DNA of 64,000 bases from Shewanella eurypsychrophilus (GTDB lineage Bacteria > Pseudomonadota > Gammaproteobacteria > Enterobacterales > Shewanellaceae): NCBI RefSeq assembly GCF_007004545.3, contig NZ_CP045503.2, forward strand, positions 1,396,501 through 1,460,500, read 5' to 3'. Each line of letters starts with the position of its first letter. Position 1 is the stretch's first letter. The position numbers were made by a program, and so were the translations under genes. The notes below the pieces were generated by a model. It ran no database searches, was not told the origin of the DNA, and saw only the letters and a program-made list of their open reading frames with translations. Positions 1-8,708 of this stretch are shown here, piece after piece.

Positions 1-96
1 CGTCTTTGCGTGGCTTGCCAGACAGAGCTCGATAGCCAACAGGCTAAGCAGCTTGGTTATAACCGCCGCGGCAGTAAAGACAGTCAGTTAAGGTGA
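1..96 (+). CDS. C-terminal end of a DksA/TraR-family zinc finger protein (partial)
   Basis: Open from the first base of the window to a TGA at 94-96; 31 residues are visible. The stretch RLCVACQTELD is the second half of the four-cysteine zinc finger of DksA/TraR-type proteins (C-x2-C), and it is followed by a basic tail. Family members bind the secondary channel of RNA polymerase, but this short subgroup has no firmly known role. The upstream half and start lie outside the window, so length and exact subfamily cannot be given. Confidence 0.7.
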   Translation, partial: RLCVACQTELDSQQAKQLGYNRRGSKDSQLR

Positions 97-256
97 TCAC
101 ACAGGGCTATTATTACCATATGGTAAAGGTAATTTACCTATAAGTGGGATTATCATTTTTTTATAGAGGGATATACTTATCCCATATTCAGAAGCAAGCG
201 TCTGGTTGAGCTGGTTTCACAGTGAGTAATAAAATGAGTCACATTATGACTCTTAG

Positions 257-1417
<1,161 letters not shown>

Positions 1418-1593
1418 TATTTCGATAAATAGTATTTTGATAAGTCGTCACTTTCACAATATAGTCGTTTAGATAGATGAGCTCGAAGCGGTTAATACTG
1501 CTTCGGCCATAGATTAATCAATAGTCCTACAGCTGCAAAATTCTTGTTAATCAGCTGGTCACAGGAATCGAGCAGCAGTAATAAGGATGGAAC

Positions 1594-2445
1594 ATGACAG
1601 TAGAAAATCTCAGTAGTAATAAAAGTTTTGGTGGTTGGCACAAGCAGTATAGCCATCAGTCTCAGAGTCTTAATTGTGCGATGAGGTTTGCTATTTACTT
1701 GCCGCCGCAGGCATCAAGGGGTCAGAAAGTACCGGTACTTTACTGGTTATCAGGTTTGACTTGTAGTGATGAAAACTTTATGCAAAAAGCAGGCGCACAG
1801 CGTCTCGCTGCTGAACTCGGTATTGCTATCGTTGCGCCAGATACTAGCCCTAGAGGCAGTGATGTGGCCGATGATGAGGGTTATGACTTAGGCCAAGGTG
1901 CCGGTTTCTATGTTAATGCGACCCAAGCGCCCTGGAACAAGCATTACCAGATGTATGACTACATAGTTAATGAGCTACCAAGATTAATCGAGTCCATGTT
2001 TCCGGTAACAGATAAACGCGCAATAGCAGGTCATTCGATGGGGGGCCATGGGGCATTAGTGATAGCCCTGCGTAATAGTGAGGCTTACCAGTCGGTATCG
2101 GCATTTAGTCCGATAAGCAACCCGATAAATTGTCCATGGGGACAAAAAGCTTTAACGGCCTATTTAGGGCGAGACAGTGCCACTTGGTCTGAATATGATG
2201 CCAGCGTGTTGATGCGTAATGCAAAAGTGTCAAATGGCGGAACATTGGTTCCTGCAATGGTTAGCCAAGGTGAAGCGGACAACTTTTTAGCTGAGCAGCT
2301 AAAACCTGAAGTGTTACAAGCAGCGGCTAAGGTTAGTGGCTATCCCTTAGTGCTTGAGACTCATGAAGGCTATGATCATAGCTACTATTTTATTGCTAGC
2401 TTCATAGAGCAGCATTTGAAGTTTCATGCTGAACATTTAAGATAA
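1594..2445 (+). CDS. fghA: S-formylglutathione hydrolase
   Basis: Esterase-D type alpha/beta hydrolase that splits S-formylglutathione into formate and glutathione, completing the route begun by frmA 176 bp upstream. The 283-residue length is normal. The nucleophile elbow GHSMGGHGA (about residues 148-156) carries the catalytic serine, and the GYDHSYYF block near residue 260 carries the catalytic histidine. AAGGA precedes the ATG. Transcription probably ends at the hairpin at 2504-2538. The 176-bp gap to frmA leaves open whether the two form one operon. Confidence 0.96.
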   Translation: MTVENLSSNKSFGGWHKQYSHQSQSLNCAMRFAIYLPPQASRGQKVPVLYWLSGLTCSDENFMQKAGAQRLAAELGIAIVAPDTSPRGSDVADDEGYDLGQGAGFYVNATQAPWNKHYQMYDYIVNELPRLIESMFPVTDKRAIAGHSMGGHGALVIALRNSEAYQSVSAFSPISNPINCPWGQKALTAYLGRDSATWSEYDASVLMRNAKVSNGGTLVPAMVSQGEADNFLAEQLKPEVLQAAAKVSGYPLVLETHEGYDHSYYFIASFIEQHLKFHAEHLR

Positions 2446-2447
2446 TT

Positions 2448-2486
2448 TAGCCTTTGAGCTTAGCCTTTGAGCTTAGCCTTTGAGCT
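2448..2486. repeat. Three perfect tandem copies of a 13-bp unit
   Basis: TAGCCTTTGAGCT occurs three times without a mismatch at 2448, 2461 and 2474, starting directly after the fghA stop codon. Perfect identity suggests recent slippage. No function is evident. Confidence 0.95.
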
Positions 2487-2503
2487 AATCCATAAATTTA
2501 TGA

Positions 2504-2538
2504 ATGCCATTAACGTCATGTTAATGGCATTTTTGTTT
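2504..2538 (+). terminator. Intrinsic terminator after fghA
   Basis: A perfect 10-bp stem, ATGCCATTAA (2504-2513) with TTAATGGCAT (2521-2530), has a 7-nt loop and is followed by TTTTGTTT. Confidence 0.88.
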
Positions 2539-2576
2539 ATATAGCGAACAAAAGTATCCTGTAACTCTCATTTCTA

Positions 2577-2605
2577 TTGGATACTGTTTTTATATACAGT
2601 ATAGT
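2577..2605 (+). promoter_or_regulatory. LexA (SOS) box overlapping the dinB promoter
   Basis: TACTGTTTTTATATACAGTA at 2582-2601 matches the gammaproteobacterial LexA operator (CTGT-N8-ACAG with TA flanks). It fills the spacer of a plausible sigma-70 promoter: -35 TTGGAT at 2577-2582, 17-bp spacer, -10 TATAGT at 2600-2605. The expected start of transcription is near 2612, giving dinB an untranslated leader of about 135 nt. Bound LexA would block this promoter directly. Confidence 0.88.
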
Positions 2606-2628
2606 GGTGTAAGAAGACTAATTTTAAG

Positions 2629-2724
2629 AAAAGTGTTTAGAAAAGCATTTATAAAAGTGTTTAGAAGAATGTTTATAAGAGTGCTTTGGCAATGGTTTTG
2701 ACATTGATTTGGACATTGATTTTT
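2629..2724 (+). repeat. Degenerate 12/24-bp tandem repeat in the dinB leader
   Basis: Eight successive 12-bp blocks of the type AAAAGTGTTTAG / AAAAGCATTTAT run from 2629 to 2724, clearest as a 24-bp unit at 2629-2652 and 2653-2676. They lie between the SOS promoter and the dinB start, so they should be transcribed. One frame is open from a GTG at 2633 to a TGA at 2699-2701 and would give a 22-residue cationic, aromatic peptide with an 8-residue repeat (VFRKAFIK, VFRRMFIR). No ribosome binding site is evident, so translation is uncertain. Confidence 0.7.
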
Positions 2725-2746
2725 AAAAACTGCTTTGGAAACTAAT

Positions 2747-3829
2747 TTGCGAAAAATCATTCATATCGATATGGACTGCTATTTTGCCGCTGTGGAGATG
2801 CGAGATTTTCCTGAGTTAAGGGGCAAGCCCATTGCTGTGGGAGGAAGGAGCGATCGTCGCGGGGTGATAAGCACATGTAATTATGAAGCGCGCGCTTTTG
2901 GTGTGCGTTCGGCGATGGCCTCGGGCTATGCATTGAAGCTGTGTCCCGATCTTATTTTAGTGCCTGGCCGCATGTCGGTTTACAAAGAGGTCTCTGTCCA
3001 AATTCGTGACGTTTTTTCTCGCTATACGGATCTGATTGAACCGCTCTCACTCGATGAAGCTTATCTTGATGTCACTGATTGTAGTCAATGTCAGGGCTCT
3101 GCAACCTTAATAGCAGAAGCAATTAGACAGGAGATCTTCGAGGTAACCGGTCTTACCGCCTCTGCCGGCATAGCCCCAGTAAAGTTTCTGGCTAAGGTCG
3201 CCTCAGATTTAAACAAGCCTAATGGTCAATATGTGATCACCCCGGATATGATCTCTCCCTTTGTGAAAACGTTACCGCTGAGCAAGATCCCTGGAGTGGG
3301 TAAGGTGACGGGCAAGAAACTTGAAGATATTGGACTGACAACATGTGGCGAGCTACAGACTTATCCTAAGGCTGAGCTTATTGAACGATTTGGGAAATTT
3401 GGTACTGTATTGATAGAAAGAGCACAAGGCATCGATGAGCGGGAGATATCTCCCCATAGAGAGCGTAAATCTGTTGGTGTAGAGACCACCTTAGCGAAAG
3501 ACATTTATCGTTTAGATCAGTGTCACTCAGTGATGCCTCAGCTTATTCAGGAGTTAGGCGCCAGAGTCAGTCGCAGTGCTAAAGATCGCACCATCAATAA
3601 GCAAGTGGTCAAATTAAAGTTTAATGACTTTAAGCAGACGACGATAGAGCATAGGTCTGATGAGATGTCGGTGAAACTATTTTATGATTTGTTGACTCAA
3701 GCTCTTGAACGACAGCAGGGTCGAGGAATACGCTTATTGGGTGTATCGGTTGGTTTAGCGAGTCAGACTGAAGTAAAGAAAAATGAAGAAAATCAGGTGA
3801 ACGAGTCTCAGATGGACTTAGGATTTTAA
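2747..3829 (+). CDS. dinB: DNA polymerase IV (Y-family translesion polymerase)
   Basis: Error-prone translesion polymerase. From the TTG at 2747 the protein is 360 residues and begins [20 protein letters not shown], aligning with E. coli DinB. The catalytic Asp8 is present, Asp103/Glu104 lie in [10 protein letters not shown], and the steric-gate Phe13 is kept (CYF). The [17 protein letters not shown] finger motif and the [13 protein letters not shown] helix-hairpin-helix follow. An in-frame TTG at 2735 would add METN; the downstream TTG is preferred on homology, with a weak GGAA upstream. The C terminus lacks an obvious QL-rich clamp motif, ending in ESQMDLGF, which could serve as the beta-clamp peptide. 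An SOS box precedes the gene. Confidence 0.95.
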   Translation: MRKIIHIDMDCYFAAVEMRDFPELRGKPIAVGGRSDRRGVISTCNYEARAFGVRSAMASGYALKLCPDLILVPGRMSVYKEVSVQIRDVFSRYTDLIEPLSLDEAYLDVTDCSQCQGSATLIAEAIRQEIFEVTGLTASAGIAPVKFLAKVASDLNKPNGQYVITPDMISPFVKTLPLSKIPGVGKVTGKKLEDIGLTTCGELQTYPKAELIERFGKFGTVLIERAQGIDEREISPHRERKSVGVETTLAKDIYRLDQCHSVMPQLIQELGARVSRSAKDRTINKQVVKLKFNDFKQTTIEHRSDEMSVKLFYDLLTQALERQQGRGIRLLGVSVGLASQTEVKKNEENQVNESQMDLGF

Positions 3830-3851
3830 AATAAGGGATTTTAAGAAGTAA

Positions 3852-3918
3852 CTAGGTGCTAGGTTCGAGTAGCTAGGGCCATGGAAGGAGGTTCGAATTC
3901 CTAGATACTAGCACCTAG
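3852..3918. repeat. CTAG-rich inverted repeat between dinB and pepD
   Basis: CTAGGTGCTAG (3852-3862) and its reverse complement CTAGCACCTAG (3908-3918) flank a segment with further CTAG motifs. It sits between two convergent genes and may work as a bidirectional terminator or mRNA end. Related CTAG-rich stretches occur near 11768, 16031, 24728 and 49097. Confidence 0.75.
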
Positions 3919-3934
3919 GAACTCGACACCTTAT

Positions 3935-5395
3935 TTAGCTTTTCTCTGGAATACGCTCGAGAACGGCTAATAATAGCTTGTAGTACTGATCGACGGTTTC
4001 AATTAATACTTTCTCGTCTGGACTGTGGGGATAACGAATGGTTGGGCCAATCGATACCATGTCCATTTCAGGGTAAGGCTTCTTAAATAAACCACACTCA
4101 AGACCTGCATGAATAACCATAACCACTGGCTTTTTATTGTAGATGCTGTCATAAGTTTCACGCACAAGCGCCATAACCGCTGAACTGCTGTCTGGCTTCC
4201 ATCCTGGATATGCACCACTAAACTCAACTTCAGCACCGGCTAAGTTGCTCAGTGAAGTTAAAACGCTTTCAATTTCTTGACGACCGGAATCGATGAGAGA
4301 GCGAATTAAACAGAGTACTTCAACACTCTCGGCTTCAGTACTAATCACACCCACGTTCAATGAGGTCTCTGTCACGCCTTCAACTTCATCACTCATGCGG
4401 ATAACCCCATTAGGGCAAGCATTGAGTAGATCAATAAGCATATTTTGAGCATCTTCGCTCATTACCTGAGTCGCGGCAGGTACTTCAGCAAATTCAAGTA
4501 ACATGTCAGGGTCGGCAATGGCGAGCTCTTCTCTCACTAGCGCTTGGTATTCTTTTGTCAGAGTTTCAAGTTTAGCGATATTCTCAGATGGCAGCATAAA
4601 GCTTACTGAGGCTTCACGTGGAATGGCATTGCGTAGGGAGCCGCCAGTGAAGTTGGTGAGTTCTAGTGCTAACTCATCGGCATAGTTAAATAGGAAGCGA
4701 GCCAAAAGCTTGTTGGCATTACCACGACCTAAGTGAATGTTGACACCCGAGTGTCCACCTTTGAGGCCTGAAAGGGTCAAAGTGAAGGTTGAATTGGATG
4801 GTTCAGGAGCCTGCCAAACCATAGGCACACTAATTTGGCCATCAACACCGCCTGCGCAGCCCATATAGATCTCACCTTCTTGCTCTGAATCGGTGTTGAT
4901 CAAAATGTCAGCGTCTAGATAACCAGCTTCAAGGCCAAATGCGCCTGTCATACCCGCTTCTTCGTCTATAGTGAGGAGTACTTCCAAGGGGCCGTGAGGA
5001 ATGTTGTCTGAGCCAAGCACTGCTAAAGCCGACGCCATACCAATACCATTGTCAGCACCTAGAGTTGTTCCTGTTGCCTTAACCCATTCACCATCTATAA
5101 AAGGGATGATTGGATCTTTCTCAAAGTCATGTTCCGTATCGGCGTTCTTTTGCGGCACCATATCAATATGAGCCTGAAGCGCAACGATTTTACGGTTTTC
5201 CATACCTGGGGTCGCTGGCTTTTTGATAATGAGGTTACCCACTTTATCTTCAACGAGATCGAGCTGCTTGTCTTTGGCCCACGCTTGAATGTGCGCGCTC
5301 AGTGCTTGTTCATGCTTAGATGGATGCGGGATCGCGCAGATCTGTTCGAACCATTGCCATAGGGCTTGAGGTTGTAATTGGCTTAATGCTGTCAC
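3935..5395 (-). CDS. pepD: Cytosol non-specific dipeptidase (beta-Ala-His dipeptidase), M20 family
   Basis: Zinc-dependent dipeptidase that releases amino acids from Xaa-His and other dipeptides in the cytosol. The 486 residues match E. coli PepD in length. The metal-binding and catalytic positions of the M20 family are visible: QAHIDMVPQ (His and Asp), GADNGIG (bridging Asp), DEEAGMTG (catalytic Glu and metal Glu), INTDSEQEGE (Asp) and YPHSPDE near the C terminus (His). Convergent with dinB; a 287-bp gap separates it from the divergent aminopeptidase gene. Confidence 0.95.
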   Translation of the reverse strand: MTALSQLQPQALWQWFEQICAIPHPSKHEQALSAHIQAWAKDKQLDLVEDKVGNLIIKKPATPGMENRKIVALQAHIDMVPQKNADTEHDFEKDPIIPFIDGEWVKATGTTLGADNGIGMASALAVLGSDNIPHGPLEVLLTIDEEAGMTGAFGLEAGYLDADILINTDSEQEGEIYMGCAGGVDGQISVPMVWQAPEPSNSTFTLTLSGLKGGHSGVNIHLGRGNANKLLARFLFNYADELALELTNFTGGSLRNAIPREASVSFMLPSENIAKLETLTKEYQALVREELAIADPDMLLEFAEVPAATQVMSEDAQNMLIDLLNACPNGVIRMSDEVEGVTETSLNVGVISTEAESVEVLCLIRSLIDSGRQEIESVLTSLSNLAGAEVEFSGAYPGWKPDSSSAVMALVRETYDSIYNKKPVVMVIHAGLECGLFKKPYPEMDMVSIGPTIRYPHSPDEKVLIETVDQYYKLLLAVLERIPEKS

Positions 5396-5682
5396 TGATA
5401 ACTCCCCGTAAAATTACGACTTTGAGGCTAAATTTGACGACATTCTATCACAGCTAAATGGCAAGTTTGGCTTACAGAACCTTGTTGGGGGTAAAGGGTG
5501 TCATACAAAGTTTCCATCAAAAGGGGATAAGCACTTGGCATAAACATCACTTAGGTGAATAATGCTAGCCAATAAATCTGATAATTATAATTACTATCGT
5601 TCTAAACCTACTGATTTTATAGACTTTATATCAGTGTGTTTCAGAATGAAATGACACGAATTCACAAGCAAAAGGATGGTTT

Positions 5683-7215
5683 ATGGCTCAGGTTAATTTT
5701 ATTGATGTACTCGATGATAATGCAATCTTCGAAGGCAGTGGCTGGGATGCTCTTGTTATCGTTACTACAGATCTTGCTCAGACTGGTTTTGATGAGGTGA
5801 CATTATTGGCCGATCACGGGGCTAAAATTGATAAGCGAGTAGGCAAATCTCCAACGCTACTGTTTGCACCAGGATTAGCTGGGGGCCGTTTGATTATCTC
5901 CCCAGTAAAAAATAGTCAAGATGACTATGAGGATGTGCGTATCTTTGCCGATGCGGCACGAGCTGGAATTAACATCGCTAAAGACGCCGGTGCCAATCGT
6001 CCTTTGTTAATTGTCGCTAAAAACAATGACACTCGCTATGAGTTTGCCACTGAAGTAGCCGCTCTGGCTTGTGGTCAAGAGCTCTGGCAAGCATTGGAAA
6101 GGCGTGAAGCCAGTGGTGATACCCCAGCTTTCGAGGCGATAGGTCTATTTAACGCTTCAAACGCAAGTCAGAGTCTGAATGCGATTGAAACAGGCAGGAA
6201 TTTGGCTAGAGATCTGTGTGGTACTGAACCTGAGCGTATGTCTGCTCCTGCGTTTGCCGATTATTGTATCGCCGCATATCAAGATTCAGGGCTAAATGTA
6301 TCCGTTATTGAAGACAGGGATGTTTTAGAACGGGATTATCCGTTATTAAGCGCTGTGGGTCGTTCATCCTTTGCAGTTTCTCGACATCAGCCACGTGTTG
6401 TTAAGCTTGAATACGTGGGTGAAGGCGAGATAGCACATACTTATTTCTACGCGGGTAAAGGGGTTATCTATGATACTGGCGGAGCCGACATCAAAGTGGC
6501 TGGTGGTATGGCAGGTATGAGCCGAGATAAAGGTGGCGCCGCGGCCGTTGCAGGTCTGATGAAAACGCTATCTATGCTTAAACCTAAGGGTATTCGAGTT
6601 GTCGCTGAGCTGGGGTTAGTACGCAACAGTATTGGTAGCGAGGCATTCGTCACCGATGAGATCATCGTCAGTCATGCTGGTGTCCGTGTCAGAATAGGTA
6701 ATACCGATGCAGAGGGGCGTCTAGTATTAGCTGACCTATTATCGCATTTACGTATAAAAGCAGAAAAAGCCGTCAAACCAGAGCTCTTTTCTGTAGCAAC
6801 TTTAACAGGCCATGTGGTGCGTTGTTTCGGTGGTTATACCGCTACTGTTGAAAATGGTGTTGCGAGACAAGCTGGCGTCGCTGCCAGTATTGCTGAGCAG
6901 GCAAGTGCATGGGGCGAGCCTATCGAACAATCAGTACTTCGACGCGAAGATTACGCCAAGATTGTCGACCCGTCAGGAGCGGCAGATATACTTTCATCGA
7001 ATAATGGACCTTCGTCTGTTACCGCACGTGGTCACCAGTATCCAGCCGCATTCCTACTGGAGGCTTCAGGTTTGAGTGCCCATGGTCTTAGGTCGGATAA
7101 GCCTATGCCCTTTACGCATGTTGATATCGCAGGCAGCGCTACCGAAGGCCATCCGCTTTATGGAGCGCCCACAGCTACACCGCTAGTTGGCTTATATAAG
7201 TACATGACTCTATAA
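5683..7215 (+). CDS. M17 leucyl aminopeptidase, NPEPL1-like subgroup
   Basis: Cytosolic di-metal aminopeptidase (510 residues). All M17 active-site residues can be seen: the Lys and Asp of GKGVIYDTGG, the second Lys of ADIK, the Asp of SRDKGG, and the signature NTDAEGRL with metal-binding Asp/Glu and the catalytic Arg. The form YDTGG rather than FDSGG, followed by GM-GMSRDKGGAAAV, resembles the NPEPL1/nematode LAP branch more than E. coli PepA. AAGGA lies well spaced before the ATG. Its last ~60 codons reappear as a broken copy downstream (7357-7572). Confidence 0.88.
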   Translation: MAQVNFIDVLDDNAIFEGSGWDALVIVTTDLAQTGFDEVTLLADHGAKIDKRVGKSPTLLFAPGLAGGRLIISPVKNSQDDYEDVRIFADAARAGINIAKDAGANRPLLIVAKNNDTRYEFATEVAALACGQELWQALERREASGDTPAFEAIGLFNASNASQSLNAIETGRNLARDLCGTEPERMSAPAFADYCIAAYQDSGLNVSVIEDRDVLERDYPLLSAVGRSSFAVSRHQPRVVKLEYVGEGEIAHTYFYAGKGVIYDTGGADIKVAGGMAGMSRDKGGAAAVAGLMKTLSMLKPKGIRVVAELGLVRNSIGSEAFVTDEIIVSHAGVRVRIGNTDAEGRLVLADLLSHLRIKAEKAVKPELFSVATLTGHVVRCFGGYTATVENGVARQAGVAASIAEQASAWGEPIEQSVLRREDYAKIVDPSGAADILSSNNGPSSVTARGHQYPAAFLLEASGLSAHGLRSDKPMPFTHVDIAGSATEGHPLYGAPTATPLVGLYKYMTL

Positions 7216-7242
7216 TTTAATGCCTCTAGTAAGTACATGATT

Positions 7243-7319
7243 AATAGGTAATAGGTAATAGGTAATAGGTAATAGGTAATAGGTAATAGGTAATAGGTAA
7301 TAGGTAATAGGTAATAGGT
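7243..7319. repeat. Perfect 7-bp tandem array (AATAGGT)11
   Basis: Eleven uninterrupted copies of AATAGGT, followed by one imperfect unit. It lies between the intact aminopeptidase 3' end and its duplicated fragment. A perfect heptanucleotide array is expected to change copy number readily. It is outside any ORF, so phase variation could act only on transcription. Confidence 0.95.
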
Positions 7320-7356
7320 AATAGATAAGAGTTAATGGGTATCTATTATCTGTTAA

Positions 7357-7572
7357 GGCACGTGGTCACCAGTATCCAGCCGCATTTTTACTGGAGGCTT
7401 CAGGTTTGAGTGCATACGGTCTTAGGTCGGATAAGCCTATGCCCTAATTCGAGAAACAGTCATCTTGATATCGCAGGCAGCGCTACCGAAGGCCATCCGC
7501 ATTATGGAGCGCCCACAACCACACCATTAGTGGGTTGTGGGCGCTCCATTCATTCAAAGGCTTATATGATTA
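7357..7572 (+). pseudogene. Broken duplicate of the aminopeptidase 3' end
   Basis: This segment repeats 7023-7204 of the aminopeptidase gene at high identity. The frame starting GCA CGT GGT encodes ARGHQYPAAFLLEASGLSA as in the parent gene, then ends in a premature TAA after KPMP. A ~10-bp insertion follows, and near the end a ~25-bp insertion makes the hairpin at 7504-7549. Several differences from the parent are synonymous, so the two copies seem to have diverged while both were coding, for example as alleles of different strains. There is no start codon or promoter, so it is a remnant. Confidence 0.88.
7504..7549. repeat. Perfect 17-bp inverted repeat
   Basis: ATGGAGCGCCCACAACC (7504-7520) is exactly complementary to GGTTGTGGGCGCTCCAT (7533-7549) with a 12-nt loop. 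The left arm belongs to the duplicated aminopeptidase sequence and the right arm is an inverted copy of it, so it looks like a replication-slippage product. No T-run follows, so it is not a standard terminator. Confidence 0.93.
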
Positions 7573-7666
7573 CCATCTAATAAGTTAGTTTTTTATACGT
7601 AAATCACGTGATTTCGTTGTAAAGTTACGCATATTGCATTCGTAAAGTGGCAATAGTTAATGTTTA

Positions 7667-7715
7667 TTAATCTAGATCAAATAATACTTGTAATAAAACT
7701 ACATTTAACTATAAT
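7667..7715 (+). promoter_or_regulatory. Promoter of micropeptide unit A with FNR-like box
   Basis: TTGTAA (7688-7693), a 16-bp spacer and a perfect TATAAT (7710-7715) make a good sigma-70 promoter, with transcription expected from about 7722. TTAATCTAGATCAA at 7667-7680 differs from the FNR consensus (TTGAT-N4-ATCAA) at one base and is centred near -48. A 14-bp palindrome, AAATCACGTGATTT, lies further upstream near 7600. Confidence 0.65.
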
Positions 7716-7897
7716 GACTGCATTGATTAGGCAAACAGCCTCTTTCAATAAAGTCTATCCAGGAAGGATAATTCTCCAAGGAATCGAGCGACAAGTTGAC
7801 TCTGCTTATGTTTGAGCTGATTGTTACAGTTAATACTATGATAAACAGCCTCAAAAACGCGAGTAATTTTATTACAACTTTTCTAGGAGTATTGACT

Positions 7898-7996
7898 ATG
7901 TCTTATACAGGAATGCAGCACGTTTACTGGCAAACTACTTGGTTTTGTACCGAATCATTGCGTGGCGGGCTGTACCCAATGAGCTTTAAGGGCTAA
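7898..7996 (+). CDS. Conserved 32-residue micropeptide, copy A (unknown function)
   Basis: ATG at 7898 with AGGAG at 7885-7889 and stop TAA at 7994-7996. The peptide starts MSYTGMQHVYWQTTWFC and ends GGLYPMSFKG. It is rich in aromatic residues with one Cys, two Trp and no membrane segment or signal peptide. Compared with copy B at 8610 it has 27/32 identical residues, and 6 of the 11 differing codons are synonymous, which argues that it is translated and under selection. An upstream in-frame TTG (7796) is not conserved in copy B and is rejected as the start. Right after the stop, CTCCT (7999-8003) could pair with the ribosome binding site. Function unknown; it could be a regulatory leader-type peptide or a small effector. 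Confidence 0.75.
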   Translation: MSYTGMQHVYWQTTWFCTESLRGGLYPMSFKG

Positions 7997-8255
7997 CCCT
8001 CCTTATTGTTTCATCTTCAAGGGCTGACTGCCCCTTCTATCGCTCAACGGTTTCCTTGGCTATTTATTAGCTGGTTTAACTTTAGAGTAATAGTAAGCTA
8101 GTTACCATCCATCAACCTTAATCCCTTTTGGGATATTTAGACTCAAGAGGTTTATTGGTAAGTAATTCAATTTATGTTGAATTATCTGATTGATAAACCT
8201 GTGTAACTGTTAGCGCGGAAACTCATTCCTTTTGGAACACTTGAAATTAGTCGTT

Positions 8256-8282
8256 GCCTGCTCATTGAGCGGGCTTTTTTTT
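8256..8282 (+). terminator. Intrinsic terminator of unit A
   Basis: GCCTGCT (8256-8262) pairs with AGCGGGC (8268-8274) over a 5-nt loop, followed by eight T (8275-8282). The T-G wobble here is a T-A pair in the copy B terminator. Confidence 0.9.
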
Positions 8283-8353
8283 GTCCCTAATTAGTTATCC
8301 CAAACAGACACTTCTATAAAAAATCATAATTTCTATATCGATAGTAATCTTAA

Positions 8354-8443
8354 TGTAATTAAATTACGTAAATCGTCTGTTTTTTACTTGTTTTTGATAG
8401 GTTGAAAGTAATTATTGTAATTTAATTACATTGCGGGTATACT
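8354..8443 (+). promoter_or_regulatory. Promoter and paired palindromic operators of unit B
   Basis: TTGTAA (8415-8420), a 17-bp spacer and TATACT (8438-8443) form a promoter with the same -35 as unit A. Two 13-bp palindromes, GTAATTAAATTAC (8355-8367) and GTAATTTAATTAC (8417-8429), lie 62 bp apart and are reverse complements of each other. The second overlaps the -35 element, as expected of a repressor operator pair. The cognate regulator is not known. Unit A does not share these palindromes. Confidence 0.65.
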
Positions 8444-8609
8444 CTTTCTCGTTGGTTAGGCAATGACGCCTTCCACCTCTAAGTCTATCCAGGACGGATA
8501 ACTCTCCAAGGAATCGAGCGACAAGTTGACTCTGAGGTAACACGCTTAGATAAGCGTTTTACACGTTTGACTAGAGTATTTATAACAACTTTGTTTAGGA
8601 GTATTAATT

Positions 8610-8708
8610 ATGTCTTATACCGGAATGCAGCACGTTTATTGGCAGAACACTTGGTTTTGTACCGATGCTTTACGTGGCGGCTTGTACGCAATGACCTTTA
8701 AGGGCTAA
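8610..8708 (+). CDS. Conserved 32-residue micropeptide, copy B (unknown function)
   Basis: ATG at 8610 with AGGAG at 8597-8601 and TAA at 8706-8708. It begins MSYTGMQHVYWQNTWFC and ends GGLYAMTFKG. It differs from copy A at residues 13, 19, 20, 27 and 29, mostly conservatively (Glu/Asp, Ser/Thr). As in copy A, CTCCT (8711-8715) just past the stop is complementary to the ribosome binding site, which would allow translation to be blocked by folding. No modifying enzyme, transporter or immunity-like gene lies beside it, so a RiPP or toxin reading has no support from the neighbourhood. Confidence 0.75.
   Translation: MSYTGMQHVYWQNTWFCTDALRGGLYAMTFKG

Larger units (their letters stand above)
7722..8282 (+). 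ncRNA. Structured transcript A (micropeptide-bearing RNA), about 560 nt
   Basis: Predicted transcript from the promoter at 7688-7715 to the terminator at 8256-8282. It holds a 54-nt leader element (7751-7804), a 32-codon ORF, and a ~260-nt 3' part with several hairpins: ATCCC/GGGAT near 8121-8134, a long two-part stem 8149-8158/8190-8199 with inner 8163-8170/8177-8184, and TTCC/GGAA near 8226. A paralogous unit lies at 8450-8954; the leader is 52/54 identical and the 3' stems covary. I do not recognise the family. Bounds are inferred from promoter and terminator. Confidence 0.65.

Noticed and set aside
7243..7319. CRISPR-like array
   Set aside because: Units are 7 bp and directly adjacent without spacers, so this is a simple tandem repeat.
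7796..7996. 66-codon ORF that contains micropeptide copy A
   Set aside because: The upstream part starts with TTG, lacks a ribosome binding site and has no counterpart in copy B; only the part from ATG 7898 is conserved.
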